The notes below the pieces were generated by a model. It was not told the origin of the DNA, did no database searches, and saw only the letters and a program-made list of their open reading frames with translations. Position numbers and translations under genes: made by a program. From contig NZ_CP040710.1 in the NCBI RefSeq assembly GCF_005943945.1, positions 372,001-436,000 of the forward strand: DNA of 64,000 nucleotides, read 5' to 3'. This document shows positions 42,545 through 49,704 of this stretch, one piece after another (the first letter of the stretch is position 1; every line of letters begins with the position of its first letter). This DNA is from Aggregatimonas sangjinii. GTDB taxonomy: Bacteria > Bacteroidota > Bacteroidia > Flavobacteriales > Flavobacteriaceae.

Positions 42545-43615
42545 CTAGACCCCCGGTTGATTTTTATTATGCCCCAGAAACAGGGACTTGATTTCATCCC
42601 TACTGCTTACGTTCATCTTTTTGTACAAGTTGTTAATATGTGTTTTTACGGTGCTATGACTAATAAAAAGTTCGGTTGCGATTTCTTTATTGGTCTTATC
42701 GTTCAGGATACTGTCTACGATTTTCCGCTCTTGCACCGTTAGTTTGGCCAAATTCGGTTTCGCATTTTGCCGCTGGCTCTTGACGAATAGAAACAGATTA
42801 AGTAAAATGGAGAGTGTTAGTAGAGCGGCGAAAATCCATTTCCAAGGAAAACTTCCAGTACCGTTTAGGGCCCGTAAGTTGCCGTCGACCGCTATTTCAT
42901 CGGCATACAATCTTGTGAAAACTGTATTTCCGTACTTTTTTCGGAGTCTGCTTTCCAAATCTGCATAATATTCATTTTGTGCAAGGTCCTTCAAATAGTA
43001 GGTGTAGGTCTCATTTCTACGATCCGACAGAAAATCATAGATATAGAGTTCGGCCAACGGTTCGTTTACTTGCCGTCCGAATCGCTGCAAGTGCTCAAAC
43101 CACTTTTTGGTATTCAATTTGCGATTGGCAGCACTTCGAAAATTGGAAAAATCATAAACCATTTCCTCTTTGAGCCTATCTACCTGCAGTAAAACATCCG
43201 ATTTAGGGTTGGTGGATGAAATATCGCAGAGCACCTCGTTGGCAAAAGTCTTCGGAAAGGTTATGGTATCGCGATTGTGGGCGATAAAGGTGATACTTTT
43301 TGTATCGCTACAGCCGTTAAAAACATGGTTGGCACCCAAACGGGAATCGGTGCAATTGTCAATATGAATCCTATAAATCCTATTTCCTTCCGGAAGATTA
43401 CTGCCCTGAAAACGAAAGTACCCCAACGAATCGGTAACGGTTTTTCTGAAAATCTGCTCCATGTACACGCGAGATAACTTTCTGTAGTCTTCAATTACCG
43501 AAAGGTAGACTGATTTGTCAGAGGCACCTTCGGTAAGTTGTCCCTCAAAAAGATATTGGCCATGTAAGTGATGGCCAATGACCATAAAATAAATTAATAA
43601 GAATATTTTTTTCAT
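42545..43615 (-). CDS. membrane-spanning LuxR-type transcriptional regulator
   Basis: A 356-aa protein with an unusual layout: a signal peptide (IFLLIYFMVIGHHLHGQ), a periplasmic region of about 235 residues with YFRFQGSNLPEGNRIYRIHI, then a membrane helix WIFAALLTLSILLNLFLFV near 270, and a cytoplasmic LuxR/GerE helix-turn-helix at the C-terminus (LTVQERKIVDSILNDKTNKE and IATELFISHSTVKTHINNLY). Such one-component sensors bind DNA from the membrane in response to an external signal. It has no receiver or kinase domain. Targets are unknown; the thioredoxin-like gene 54 bp downstream on the same strand is the nearest candidate. Confidence 0.88.
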   Translation of the reverse strand: MKKIFLLIYFMVIGHHLHGQYLFEGQLTEGASDKSVYLSVIEDYRKLSRVYMEQIFRKTVTDSLGYFRFQGSNLPEGNRIYRIHIDNCTDSRLGANHVFNGCSDTKSITFIAHNRDTITFPKTFANEVLCDISSTNPKSDVLLQVDRLKEEMVYDFSNFRSAANRKLNTKKWFEHLQRFGRQVNEPLAELYIYDFLSDRRNETYTYYLKDLAQNEYYADLESRLRKKYGNTVFTRLYADEIAVDGNLRALNGTGSFPWKWIFAALLTLSILLNLFLFVKSQRQNAKPNLAKLTVQERKIVDSILNDKTNKEIATELFISHSTVKTHINNLYKKMNVSSRDEIKSLFLGHNKNQPGV

Positions 43616-43696
43616 GCTGTTATAAAAGTATGGGAAATTGTAACAATATGTTCTTTTTGGCGTCCAATAGGCACATCAATCAAAAATCAAAATTAA

Positions 43697-43852
43697 ATGA
43701 GTGTTATTCGTGTTATATTAGCCATTCTATTTCCTCCGCTCGCGGTAATCGGAAAAGGGTGTGGTTCATTTCTTATTGTTTTGTTGTTAACGTTTTGCGG
43801 ATGGGTACCAGGCGTCATCGCCGCTTTGGTCATTTTAAACAATCCGAATTAG
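43697..43852 (+). CDS. YqaE/Pmp3 family membrane protein
   Basis: A 51-aa hydrophobic protein, MSVIRVILAILFPPLAVIGK followed by GCGSFLIVLLLTFCGW and VPGVIAALVILNN. Two spans with ILFPPLAV, GCG, LLTFCGWVPG and IAALV follow the YqaE/Pmp3/UPF0057 consensus closely. Members are small inner-membrane proteins induced by salt, osmotic or membrane stress in many organisms. Below common size cut-offs, so easily missed. It starts at the ATG at 43697 in an AT-rich leader and is divergent from the LuxR-type gene. Confidence 0.88.
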   Translation: MSVIRVILAILFPPLAVIGKGCGSFLIVLLLTFCGWVPGVIAALVILNNPN

Positions 43853-44021
43853 TGATTAACCGGCTATTTGATTATCTACCTAGCAAAATCAACATAAATT
43901 TGTGATATAGAGCATTTTGCAAAGAACTTGGAACAACAGTATTGTTAGTTGGGTGTAGCCTTCCTTATTTTCGGGGGAACTGAGGGTTGGTCGCGCCCGC
44001 TAACAATTTTATACCTTTGTT

Positions 44022-44741
44022 GTGATGAACAAAATGGTAAGAGTAGCGGACTTAGGCCGCAAGGATTACAAAGAAACCTGGGACTACCAGGAACAGCTTT
44101 TTCAAGACACTTTAGCGATTAAAATCAAAAACAGGAGGGAGGATGCCGGTCTGGCAACCCCGAACCATTTCTTGTTCGTAGAACATCCACATGTATATAC
44201 TTTGGGCAAGAGCGGCAATATTGAAAATCTACTGGTAGATGAGGCCAAACTTGCAGAAAAAGGGGCCAAATTTTACAAGATCAATCGCGGAGGGGACATA
44301 ACCTACCATGGTCCAGGGCAATTGGTCGGTTACCCGATTCTCGATCTGGATAATTTTTTCACCGATATTCATAAATACTTGAGGCTGCTAGAAGAAATGG
44401 TCATTTTGACACTGGCAGAATACGGGCTGAAAGCCGAGCGGTCAAAAGGCGAAACGGGTGTTTGGTTGGATGTGGGCACCCCCTTTGCCCGCAAGATATG
44501 CGCCCTGGGTGTTCGGGCAAGCCGTTGGGTAACCATGCACGGTTTTGCGCTGAATGTCAACACCGATTTGGGCTATTTCGATTTGATGATTCCGTGTGGG
44601 ATAAAAGACAAGGCGGTCACCTCCTTGAATAGAGAATTGGGTAAAACGGAAGTGGATATTCACGAAGTAAAACAAAAGTTGCTCCGACATTTTGAGACAC
44701 TATTCGAGGCCGAACTGAAACAACAAAAAACCGAGGTGTAG
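44022..44741 (+). CDS. lipB: octanoyl-[acyl carrier protein]:protein octanoyltransferase
   Basis: A 239-aa enzyme that moves octanoate from ACP to lipoyl domains as the first step of lipoate attachment. The family signature is INRGGDITYHGPGQLVGYPI, with the catalytic Cys in MIPCGIKDKAVTSLNRELG and Lys in that same segment. Also FLFVEHPHVYTLGKSG near residue 47. Length is normal. The start could be the first Met, or the one at residue 2 or 5. Its stop is embedded in the terminator at 44728-44750. Confidence 0.96.
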   Translation: MMNKMVRVADLGRKDYKETWDYQEQLFQDTLAIKIKNRREDAGLATPNHFLFVEHPHVYTLGKSGNIENLLVDEAKLAEKGAKFYKINRGGDITYHGPGQLVGYPILDLDNFFTDIHKYLRLLEEMVILTLAEYGLKAERSKGETGVWLDVGTPFARKICALGVRASRWVTMHGFALNVNTDLGYFDLMIPCGIKDKAVTSLNRELGKTEVDIHEVKQKLLRHFETLFEAELKQQKTEV

Positions 44742-44750
44742 CCTCGGTTT
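44728..44750. terminator. bidirectional terminator between lipB and the collagen-like gene
   Basis: AAACCGAGG and CCTCGGTTT form a 9-bp stem around TGTAG that includes the lipB stop codon. Similar stems occur at 45560-45585 and 47551-47570. Confidence 0.85.
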
Positions 44751-44771
44751 TCAATTCGTATAGATGCTGTC

Positions 44772-45482
44772 TTAATAGTCCAATCCTAGATAATCCATTA
44801 CCTCATAATAATTACCGGTGTCTACTCCATCGGATTTCATTTTTTCCAACGATGGCGCATTGTTTTTACCTGAAAGGCTTGAAGGTGCTATGAGTACATA
44901 GCGCACCCGATGATTGGTGGGAGGATTGGGTCGTGCTCCCAAATCGTTTCCTATGGCAAAAGCCACGTATTCACCAACCGACATAGCATCATGTATTTCA
45001 TACGTACTACCGACGCTTACGAAGGGAACAGAGGAGGCCGACGTACTGTTCGACGAAAATTGAACATAGCTCAATAGCGCATAGGAGTTGATGACCTCCT
45101 GCGTTATTCGTGCATCGGGAAGTTCAAAACGCGCTTCATTGTTTCCGTCCCAATTGCTTGGAAAGCTGAGATTGGTCCAGCTAGAGGCAATGACGTTGGC
45201 ATTGCCATCGGCACCATCAGCACCGTTAGCGCCATCGGTCCCATTGGTTCCATCCGCGCCGTCGGCACCTGGAGGTCCGGCCGGGCCTTGCGGCCCTGGA
45301 ACGCCCAAGGCTTCCCCATCTTCCCCAGCTGGCCCTTGTGGCCCTTCCGGTCCTTGAATTCCCTGTTCACCTTGCGGTCCTTGCGGTCCAATCGGGCCTT
45401 CGACTTCATCCTTATCGCAGGAAACAAGCATCATTGCGGTTGCCATAAATACCATTGTAACTAATTTCATTGTCGTTTTCAT
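44772..45482 (-). CDS. collagen-like repeat lipoprotein, probably surface exposed
   Basis: A 236-aa lipoprotein (MVFMATAMMLVSC, Cys22). The residues after Cys read CDKDEVEG, which fits the K-(D/E)-(D/E) lipoprotein export signal described for surface lipoproteins of Capnocytophaga. Residues 29-95 are Gly-x-y triplets (GPIGPQGPQGEQGIQGPEG...; GADGADGTNGTDGANGADG), a collagen-like rod. A C-terminal globular domain of about 140 residues follows, unknown to me. It is preceded by an ECF-like promoter (45517-45547) and is probably part of the local sigma regulon. Confidence 0.85.
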   Translation of the reverse strand: MKTTMKLVTMVFMATAMMLVSCDKDEVEGPIGPQGPQGEQGIQGPEGPQGPAGEDGEALGVPGPQGPAGPPGADGADGTNGTDGANGADGADGNANVIASSWTNLSFPSNWDGNNEARFELPDARITQEVINSYALLSYVQFSSNSTSASSVPFVSVGSTYEIHDAMSVGEYVAFAIGNDLGARPNPPTNHRVRYVLIAPSSLSGKNNAPSLEKMKSDGVDTGNYYEVMDYLGLDY

Positions 45483-45516
45483 AATTAAATATTTAAATGA
45501 TTATCGTTTGTTTGAT

Positions 45517-45547
45517 TCTTAATGGAACTTATTTGGAAGAGGTTAAC
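45517..45547 (-). promoter_or_regulatory. ECF-type promoter of the collagen-like gene
   Basis: Minus strand: GTTAACCTC, 15 bases, ATTAAGA, ending about 35 bp before the ATG. Same layout as upstream of the sigma gene at 48286-48316. Confidence 0.65.
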
Positions 45548-45559
45548 CTCAGGTTCAAA

Positions 45560-45585
45560 AAAACCGAGGTTTAGGCCTCGGTTTT
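45560..45585 (-). terminator. terminator after the 107-aa repeat lipoprotein gene
   Basis: AAAACCGAGG and CCTCGGTTTT form a 10-bp stem; on the minus strand it is followed by a T run, and then directly by the next promoter. Confidence 0.85.
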
Positions 45586-45617
45586 CTATTCTTGAGCATA
45601 TGACTAATCAATTCGAA

Positions 45618-47477
45618 TCAATGTTCGAAAGTAATACTGCGTATTTGCGTAAGCGCTGTAGTGTGTCCGAAAGTAATCCTGGAAATCCAAGGCGACCCTT
45701 CTTCCCATAATACCGTTGAAGGTGCCGAATAGTCGTAGGGCGTTGCGGTTCCCGTTGTGCTGCCAAGCACCAAATCACCCGCTGTATAGGCTGTAAGGGT
45801 ATAATCTACAGCAGCACCGTAAAACTCAATGATGACACGCCTTACCGGTTCAGCGAACGTGAACTCCAAGGGCACCCCGTTGCATGAGTTGAGTTGTCCA
45901 TGGCGAGAGGTACTCAAAAAGCTAATTGGAGCACCATAACTTCCGGTCGCCAACATGGCAGGTACGGCATCGGCACAGTACGTGCCGCTGATTTCCGTTC
46001 TAATACTTTCGATTCCCTCCGCGGCTAGCGCTCCTTCGGAAAGCGTCCTCGATGCCCCTACATAATTGCTGAAATCGATAGTAGTCGGGCCATCACAATC
46101 TAAATCGAAAACGGCTCTTTCGGATAGGATTTCTTGGGGAGTGATAACTCGTAACTGCTGCCAGAAATCATCATATCGACTTCCACTTCCACCTAACGTC
46201 CAAGAGGTATTAACGGTTTGGGAACCGGCTTCGGTAAACTCTAGGGTCTCTACAGGAGCGGTAGCACCATCGCTACGCAACCAGGTATACGTGACCGTTG
46301 TAGGGCCGTTCGCTGTAATAATCCCTTCGAATTCGAATCTATGGGGGCATTCGCCGCTAACATCGTCGTCACCCAACACCGTTGCGGATGTGGTAATGGC
46401 TACTTCATCTTCCCCACAATATAAATCGAAGGTAGCTCTTTCTGAAAGCACTTCCTGAGGCGTAATCACCCTTAGTTGTTCCCAATATCCCTCGTAAGAA
46501 TTACCGCTTCCGCCGAGCATCCAATAGGTAGTTACCGTTTGGGAACCGGCCTCGGCAAATTCAAGGGTTTGCTCGGGAGCAGTGGCACCATCGCTTCGTA
46601 GCCAGGTATAGGTAACCGTTGTAGGGCCATCTACGGTAATTACGCCTTCAAAATCGAATCTTTTTGGGCATTCTCCGCTAAAGGTATCATCACCTAGAAC
46701 TGTTGCCGCTGCCGTTACGGTTACTTCGTCTTCCTCACAGTATACATCGAAAGTGGCCCTTTCGGAAAGTACTACCTGAGGAGCGATTACCTTCAATTGT
46801 TTCCAATAGTTCTCATAAGAATTGCCGCTGCCACCAAGCGTCCAGGAGGAGGTTACCGTCTTTGTACCAGCTTCCTCGAATTCAATGGTGTTTTCAGGGC
46901 TTGTAGCACTATCACTCCTCAACCATGTATATACTAAGGTTACCGGTGCGTCAACAGTAATTTCAGCTTCGAAATTGAATTTCTTTGGGCATTCGCCCGT
47001 ATATTCGACTTCCCCTAAAATCGTTGCCATGGCAGAAATATTCACTACATCGTCATCACAATGGAGGTTAAACACAGATTTGTTGGATAACATTTCCTTA
47101 GGTGATATAACCTTAAGCTGTTGCCAGTAGCCCTCATAGGAGTTGCCACTTTCGCCCAATGTCCATGAGGTATTGACCGTTTTTACGCCCGCTTCGTCAA
47201 AGACCAACGTGGTTTCCGGGGCAATAGCACCGTCGCTACGCAACCATGTGTAGGTAACCGTCATGGGGCCATCTGCTTTGATTTCACCCTCGAAATCGAA
47301 CTTTTTTGAGCAAGGACCGGAAAATTCGTCAATTGCGTTTAGCTTCACCAATGTTATCGCAGAAAGGGCTTCCGACTCTTCTTCGATGATGGTGTCTATT
47401 TCTTTGGTACAGGAAGTCAGTGACATGACTAGCATTGCCACTATAAAACAGAATAGATATTTTAAGGTCGTTTTCAT
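45618..47477 (-). CDS. lipoprotein with four 107-aa tandem repeats
   Basis: A 619-aa lipoprotein (MLVMSLTSC, Cys23). Residues about 44-464 are four repeats with an exact 107-residue period, each with two cysteines 84 apart (56/140, 163/247, 270/354, 377/461). The shared core is TYTWLRSDGATAP..TLEF.EAG.QTV..SW.LGGSGNSYE.YW.QL.VI.P...LSERA.FDLYC. A unique C-terminal domain of about 150 residues follows. The cysteine pair suggests a disulfide-closed, Ig-like beta domain outside the cytoplasm. I know no named family. An ECF-like promoter (47505-47534) places it with the sigma regulon; it may be an adhesin or surface rod. Confidence 0.82.
   Translation of the reverse strand: MKTTLKYLFCFIVAMLVMSLTSCTKEIDTIIEEESEALSAITLVKLNAIDEFSGPCSKKFDFEGEIKADGPMTVTYTWLRSDGAIAPETTLVFDEAGVKTVNTSWTLGESGNSYEGYWQQLKVISPKEMLSNKSVFNLHCDDDVVNISAMATILGEVEYTGECPKKFNFEAEITVDAPVTLVYTWLRSDSATSPENTIEFEEAGTKTVTSSWTLGGSGNSYENYWKQLKVIAPQVVLSERATFDVYCEEDEVTVTAAATVLGDDTFSGECPKRFDFEGVITVDGPTTVTYTWLRSDGATAPEQTLEFAEAGSQTVTTYWMLGGSGNSYEGYWEQLRVITPQEVLSERATFDLYCGEDEVAITTSATVLGDDDVSGECPHRFEFEGIITANGPTTVTYTWLRSDGATAPVETLEFTEAGSQTVNTSWTLGGSGSRYDDFWQQLRVITPQEILSERAVFDLDCDGPTTIDFSNYVGASRTLSEGALAAEGIESIRTEISGTYCADAVPAMLATGSYGAPISFLSTSRHGQLNSCNGVPLEFTFAEPVRRVIIEFYGAAVDYTLTAYTAGDLVLGSTTGTATPYDYSAPSTVLWEEGSPWISRITFGHTTALTQIRSITFEH
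46086..47348 (-). repeat. four tandem 321-bp coding repeats
   Basis: DNA for the four 107-codon units of the lipoprotein. Repeats 3 and 4 are closest to each other; the first is most diverged. The uniform period shows whole-unit duplication without indels. Confidence 0.85.
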
Positions 47478-47504
47478 AATTATGGATTTGAATTGTTATT
47501 TGTT

Positions 47505-47534
47505 CTTTAATGCATCGGTTTGGGGAAGGTTAAC
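47505..47534 (-). promoter_or_regulatory. ECF-type promoter of the 107-aa repeat lipoprotein
   Basis: Minus strand: GTTAACCTT, 14 bases, ATTAAAG, about 28 bp before the ATG. Confidence 0.65.
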
Positions 47535-47550
47535 CTCAAGACAAAAAAAA

Positions 47551-47570
47551 ACCGAGGTTTGAGCCTCGGT
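47551..47570 (-). terminator. terminator after the 131-aa gene
   Basis: ACCGAGG and CCTCGGT pair around TTTGAG, then a long T run on the minus strand, then the promoter at 47505-47534. The arrangement copies that at 45517-45585. Confidence 0.85.
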
Positions 47571-47593
47571 TCGTTTCTATAGTTCATAAGGAT

Positions 47594-47989
47594 TCAATGG
47601 TCGTTTTTGCTCTTTTCGATGGCCCTCGTCATCATTTTATCGAACATGATTCTCAATGAGTCTTTCTTGGTCGGGTCGAGACTGAGGTCATAAATTTTAT
47701 ACTGTTCATAGAGTAGTTCTTTTTGTTCTGCAGGAAGGTCTATTTTTTCAAGTAACTCCAAATAATTTGTAGCTCCTCCCAATGGATTTTCTTCTCCGGA
47801 TCCGGCGAGTTCGAATAGCTGACCGTAAATTTTGGTTTGTTCGTCCAATAGGTTCAATTGTTCGAGCGTGTCTTCCTTTTTCGACTTCGCTATAGTTTGT
47901 TTTTTGTTTGTCTTATGCTCCGTTTGTCCTGTGCAGACCGCACAATATGTCATAAGACATAGGAGTATGAATGTTGTGGTTTTTTTCAT
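47594..47989 (-). CDS. hypothetical secreted protein, 131 aa
   Basis: The N-terminus MKKTTTFILLCLMTYCAVCT then GQ is a signal peptide, possibly with a lipobox-like Cys at 16 or 19. The mature part is a charged helical protein (DTLEQLNLLDEQTKIYGQLF; ATNYLELLEKIDLPAEQKEL). No family recognised. It follows a 31-aa membrane peptide by 21 bp on the same strand, and both lie behind an ECF-like promoter at 48133-48163, close to and divergent from the sigma gene. It may be an output or a feedback component of that sigma factor. Confidence 0.75.
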   Translation of the reverse strand: MKKTTTFILLCLMTYCAVCTGQTEHKTNKKQTIAKSKKEDTLEQLNLLDEQTKIYGQLFELAGSGEENPLGGATNYLELLEKIDLPAEQKELLYEQYKIYDLSLDPTKKDSLRIMFDKMMTRAIEKSKNDH

Positions 47990-48010
47990 TTTTATGTTTT
48001 TTAGATTGTA

Positions 48011-48106
48011 TCAACCTCTAAGGAAATGGAACAGGGTGAGCAAGGTAATCGTCAAGGCAAGTAGTAAGATCTGTTTTGCCAATTCCAGTTTTTCATCACT
48101 ATCCAT
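48011..48106 (-). CDS. 31-aa single-span membrane peptide
   Basis: MDSDEKLELAKQILLLALTI followed by TLLTLFHFLRG: an acidic N-terminus and one hydrophobic helix (about residues 11-28) ending with a basic residue. The ATG follows AGAGAAGAG, a purine-rich run at a good distance for a ribosome site, and lies about 25 bp after the ECF-like promoter. It is the first frame of a bicistronic unit with the 131-aa gene. Too short for most annotation pipelines. Function is unknown. Confidence 0.5.
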   Translation of the reverse strand: MDSDEKLELAKQILLLALTITLLTLFHFLRG

Positions 48107-48132
48107 CTCTTCTCTTTTTTAAAAGGTTCGTT

Positions 48133-48163
48133 CTTTAGTGGATGTTATCCGGGGAAGGTTAAC
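48133..48163 (-). promoter_or_regulatory. ECF-type promoter of the 31-aa/131-aa unit
   Basis: Minus strand: GTTAACCTT, 15 bases, ACTAAAG. It is divergent from the sigma promoter 120 bp away. Confidence 0.65.
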
Positions 48164-48285
48164 ACGCCAGCAGCTAAAAGCTTGAAAAAAAGTAGTCTAA
48201 TCAGTACAAACCACTGTTTTTGAGGCGTTTTGAAAAATCAAAACCTCGCATACATTAAAAAAATGCTAAATTAGTAAGCACCTAC

Positions 48286-48316
48286 GTTAACCTTATTTAT
48301 ACCCTAGCCATTAAAG
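48286..48316 (+). promoter_or_regulatory. ECF-type autoregulatory promoter of the sigma gene
   Basis: Plus strand: GTTAACCTT (48286-48294), 15 bases, ATTAAAG (48310-48316). The motif matches four others in the cluster. Its 3' end touches the GTG assigned as start of the sigma gene, so either the mRNA is nearly leaderless or the true start lies further in. Confidence 0.65.
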
Positions 48317-48885
48317 TGAAAGAAAAGAAAACGGAGTTTACGCTAGAAGAATTAAAATCGGGTGCTGATTCGGTGCTAAGGCAGGTGTATGAGGAAAATA
48401 GGGACAAGTTCTTGAATTTCGCCCGCCGTTACCATTTGTCGGAAGATGAAAATATAGATATCTATCAAGACGCCTTTATCATTTTTCATGAAAATGTGAT
48501 GAGCGGAAAGGTGAAAAGCTTTACTAGCAGTATCTCGACCTATCTTTTTAGTATTGGTAAATATTTGATTTTCGATCAGATGAAGAAGAACAAAAGAACC
48601 GTAGGAGCTAAATACGACCTTTCAAGGGTCGGCACGGACGACGATTTGGTAGAGACGCTGGAAATAGATGAGCCCAACCTTACTCCGGAACAACGATTGT
48701 TGCAAAAGCATTTTCCTAGTCTTGGAAAGCAATGTCAAGAGCTTTTGACCCTTTTTTATTACCGAGGGTACACGATTCAGGAAATTATGCAGGCCGAGAA
48801 CTACAACAGCGAAAATGTTGTAAAGGCGGCAAAATCGAGGTGTATGAGACAACTTAAAGAACGGATAAAGGAAAACCCCCAATAA
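48316..48885 (+). CDS. ECF-type RNA polymerase sigma factor
   Basis: A 189-aa sigma-70 family protein. Region 2 reads LRQVYEENRDKFLNFARRYH and NIDIYQDAFIIFHENV with YLFSIGKYLIFDQMKK. Region 4 reads LGKQCQELLTLFYYRGYTIQ then EIMQAENYNSENVVKAAKSR, the promoter-binding helix-turn-helix. No region 3 is present. The start is a GTG at 48316, directly in the putative -10 box; an internal GTG at codon 21 is possible but would shave region 2. The next gene starts 1 bp after its stop and looks like an anti-sigma protein. Its promoter motif recurs before four other units nearby. Confidence 0.92.
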   Translation: MKEKKTEFTLEELKSGADSVLRQVYEENRDKFLNFARRYHLSEDENIDIYQDAFIIFHENVMSGKVKSFTSSISTYLFSIGKYLIFDQMKKNKRTVGAKYDLSRVGTDDDLVETLEIDEPNLTPEQRLLQKHFPSLGKQCQELLTLFYYRGYTIQEIMQAENYNSENVVKAAKSRCMRQLKERIKENPQ

Positions 48886-48886
48886 A

Positions 48887-49636
48887 ATGAACAAAGAACA
48901 ACTCTTATATCATTATTTCTCAAACTCGCTTTCTAGCGAGCAGGAAAAGCAGTTGCAGGACCTTTTGGAGACCGATGCGGACTTCAGTGAACAGTTCAGG
49001 TTCGAAAAAGACCTGAAACGGGTGGTACGCGAGAGGGAAAAGGAGAAACTAAAATCAAAGCTAAGTGGTTTTGAGGCGGAAATCGCACAAGAAAAACCGG
49101 TGATACAACTGAAAACTAACCGTAAAAAAAGTGGCTTTAATTGGTCTGTTGCGGCTTCCATCGCGATTTTAGTCGGACTGGGTTGGTTAGGGTATAGCAC
49201 GCTTTCCGGAGCCGATTACCAAGATTTGTATCAGGAGAATTTTGAAGAATACCCGAATACCGTTTTTGCAGTAACACGTGGCGACACCGCCGAATCCATC
49301 GAAAGAGCGGCATTCGCTTCATATGAAACGGGCGATTATAAAACGGCAATAGCAAGTTTCAACAAGATTTCCGCTCCCGATAAAGAAAGTTATCTTGACT
49401 TTTATATCGGTCAATCGCAGTTGGCTCTCGGTGAATTGGCCAATGCCGAAAAATCGTTTCAAAAAGTGATTTCCTCAAATTCCGATTTTATTGCCGAGGC
49501 GCATTGGTATTTGGCTTTGACCGCCATTAAACAAGAAGATAGGATAAAAGCCATCGACTACCTGAATAACCTCATAGCCAATCATGAGTATAACAAGGAT
49601 AAGGCTAGGGCGCTTCTTGAAGAGCTGAAGGAGTAG
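48887..49636 (+). CDS. membrane-anchored TPR protein, putative anti-sigma factor
   Basis: A 249-aa protein. Residues 1-80 are cytoplasmic, helical and charged (LLYHYFSNSLSSEQEKQLQD; LKRVVREREKEKLKSKL), with the 'Y-F-x-x-x-L-S-x-E-E-x-x-x-x-x-x-L-L' opening seen in many Bacteroidota anti-sigma proteins. One membrane helix lies at about 86-104 (WSVAASIAILVGLGWLGY). The outer part holds TPR repeats (residues about 140-245; ASYETGDYKTAIASFNKISA; GQSQLALGELANAEKSFQKV). It sits directly behind the sigma gene, so it probably binds that sigma factor and senses something in the periplasm through the TPRs. Confidence 0.82.
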   Translation: MNKEQLLYHYFSNSLSSEQEKQLQDLLETDADFSEQFRFEKDLKRVVREREKEKLKSKLSGFEAEIAQEKPVIQLKTNRKKSGFNWSVAASIAILVGLGWLGYSTLSGADYQDLYQENFEEYPNTVFAVTRGDTAESIERAAFASYETGDYKTAIASFNKISAPDKESYLDFYIGQSQLALGELANAEKSFQKVISSNSDFIAEAHWYLALTAIKQEDRIKAIDYLNNLIANHEYNKDKARALLEELKE

Positions 49637-49704
49637 GTAACTGCAAGGCTAGGTATGCAATTTCACCATAGAGAAAGTGTTTGGAGATGTGTCATAATAA
49701 AACA

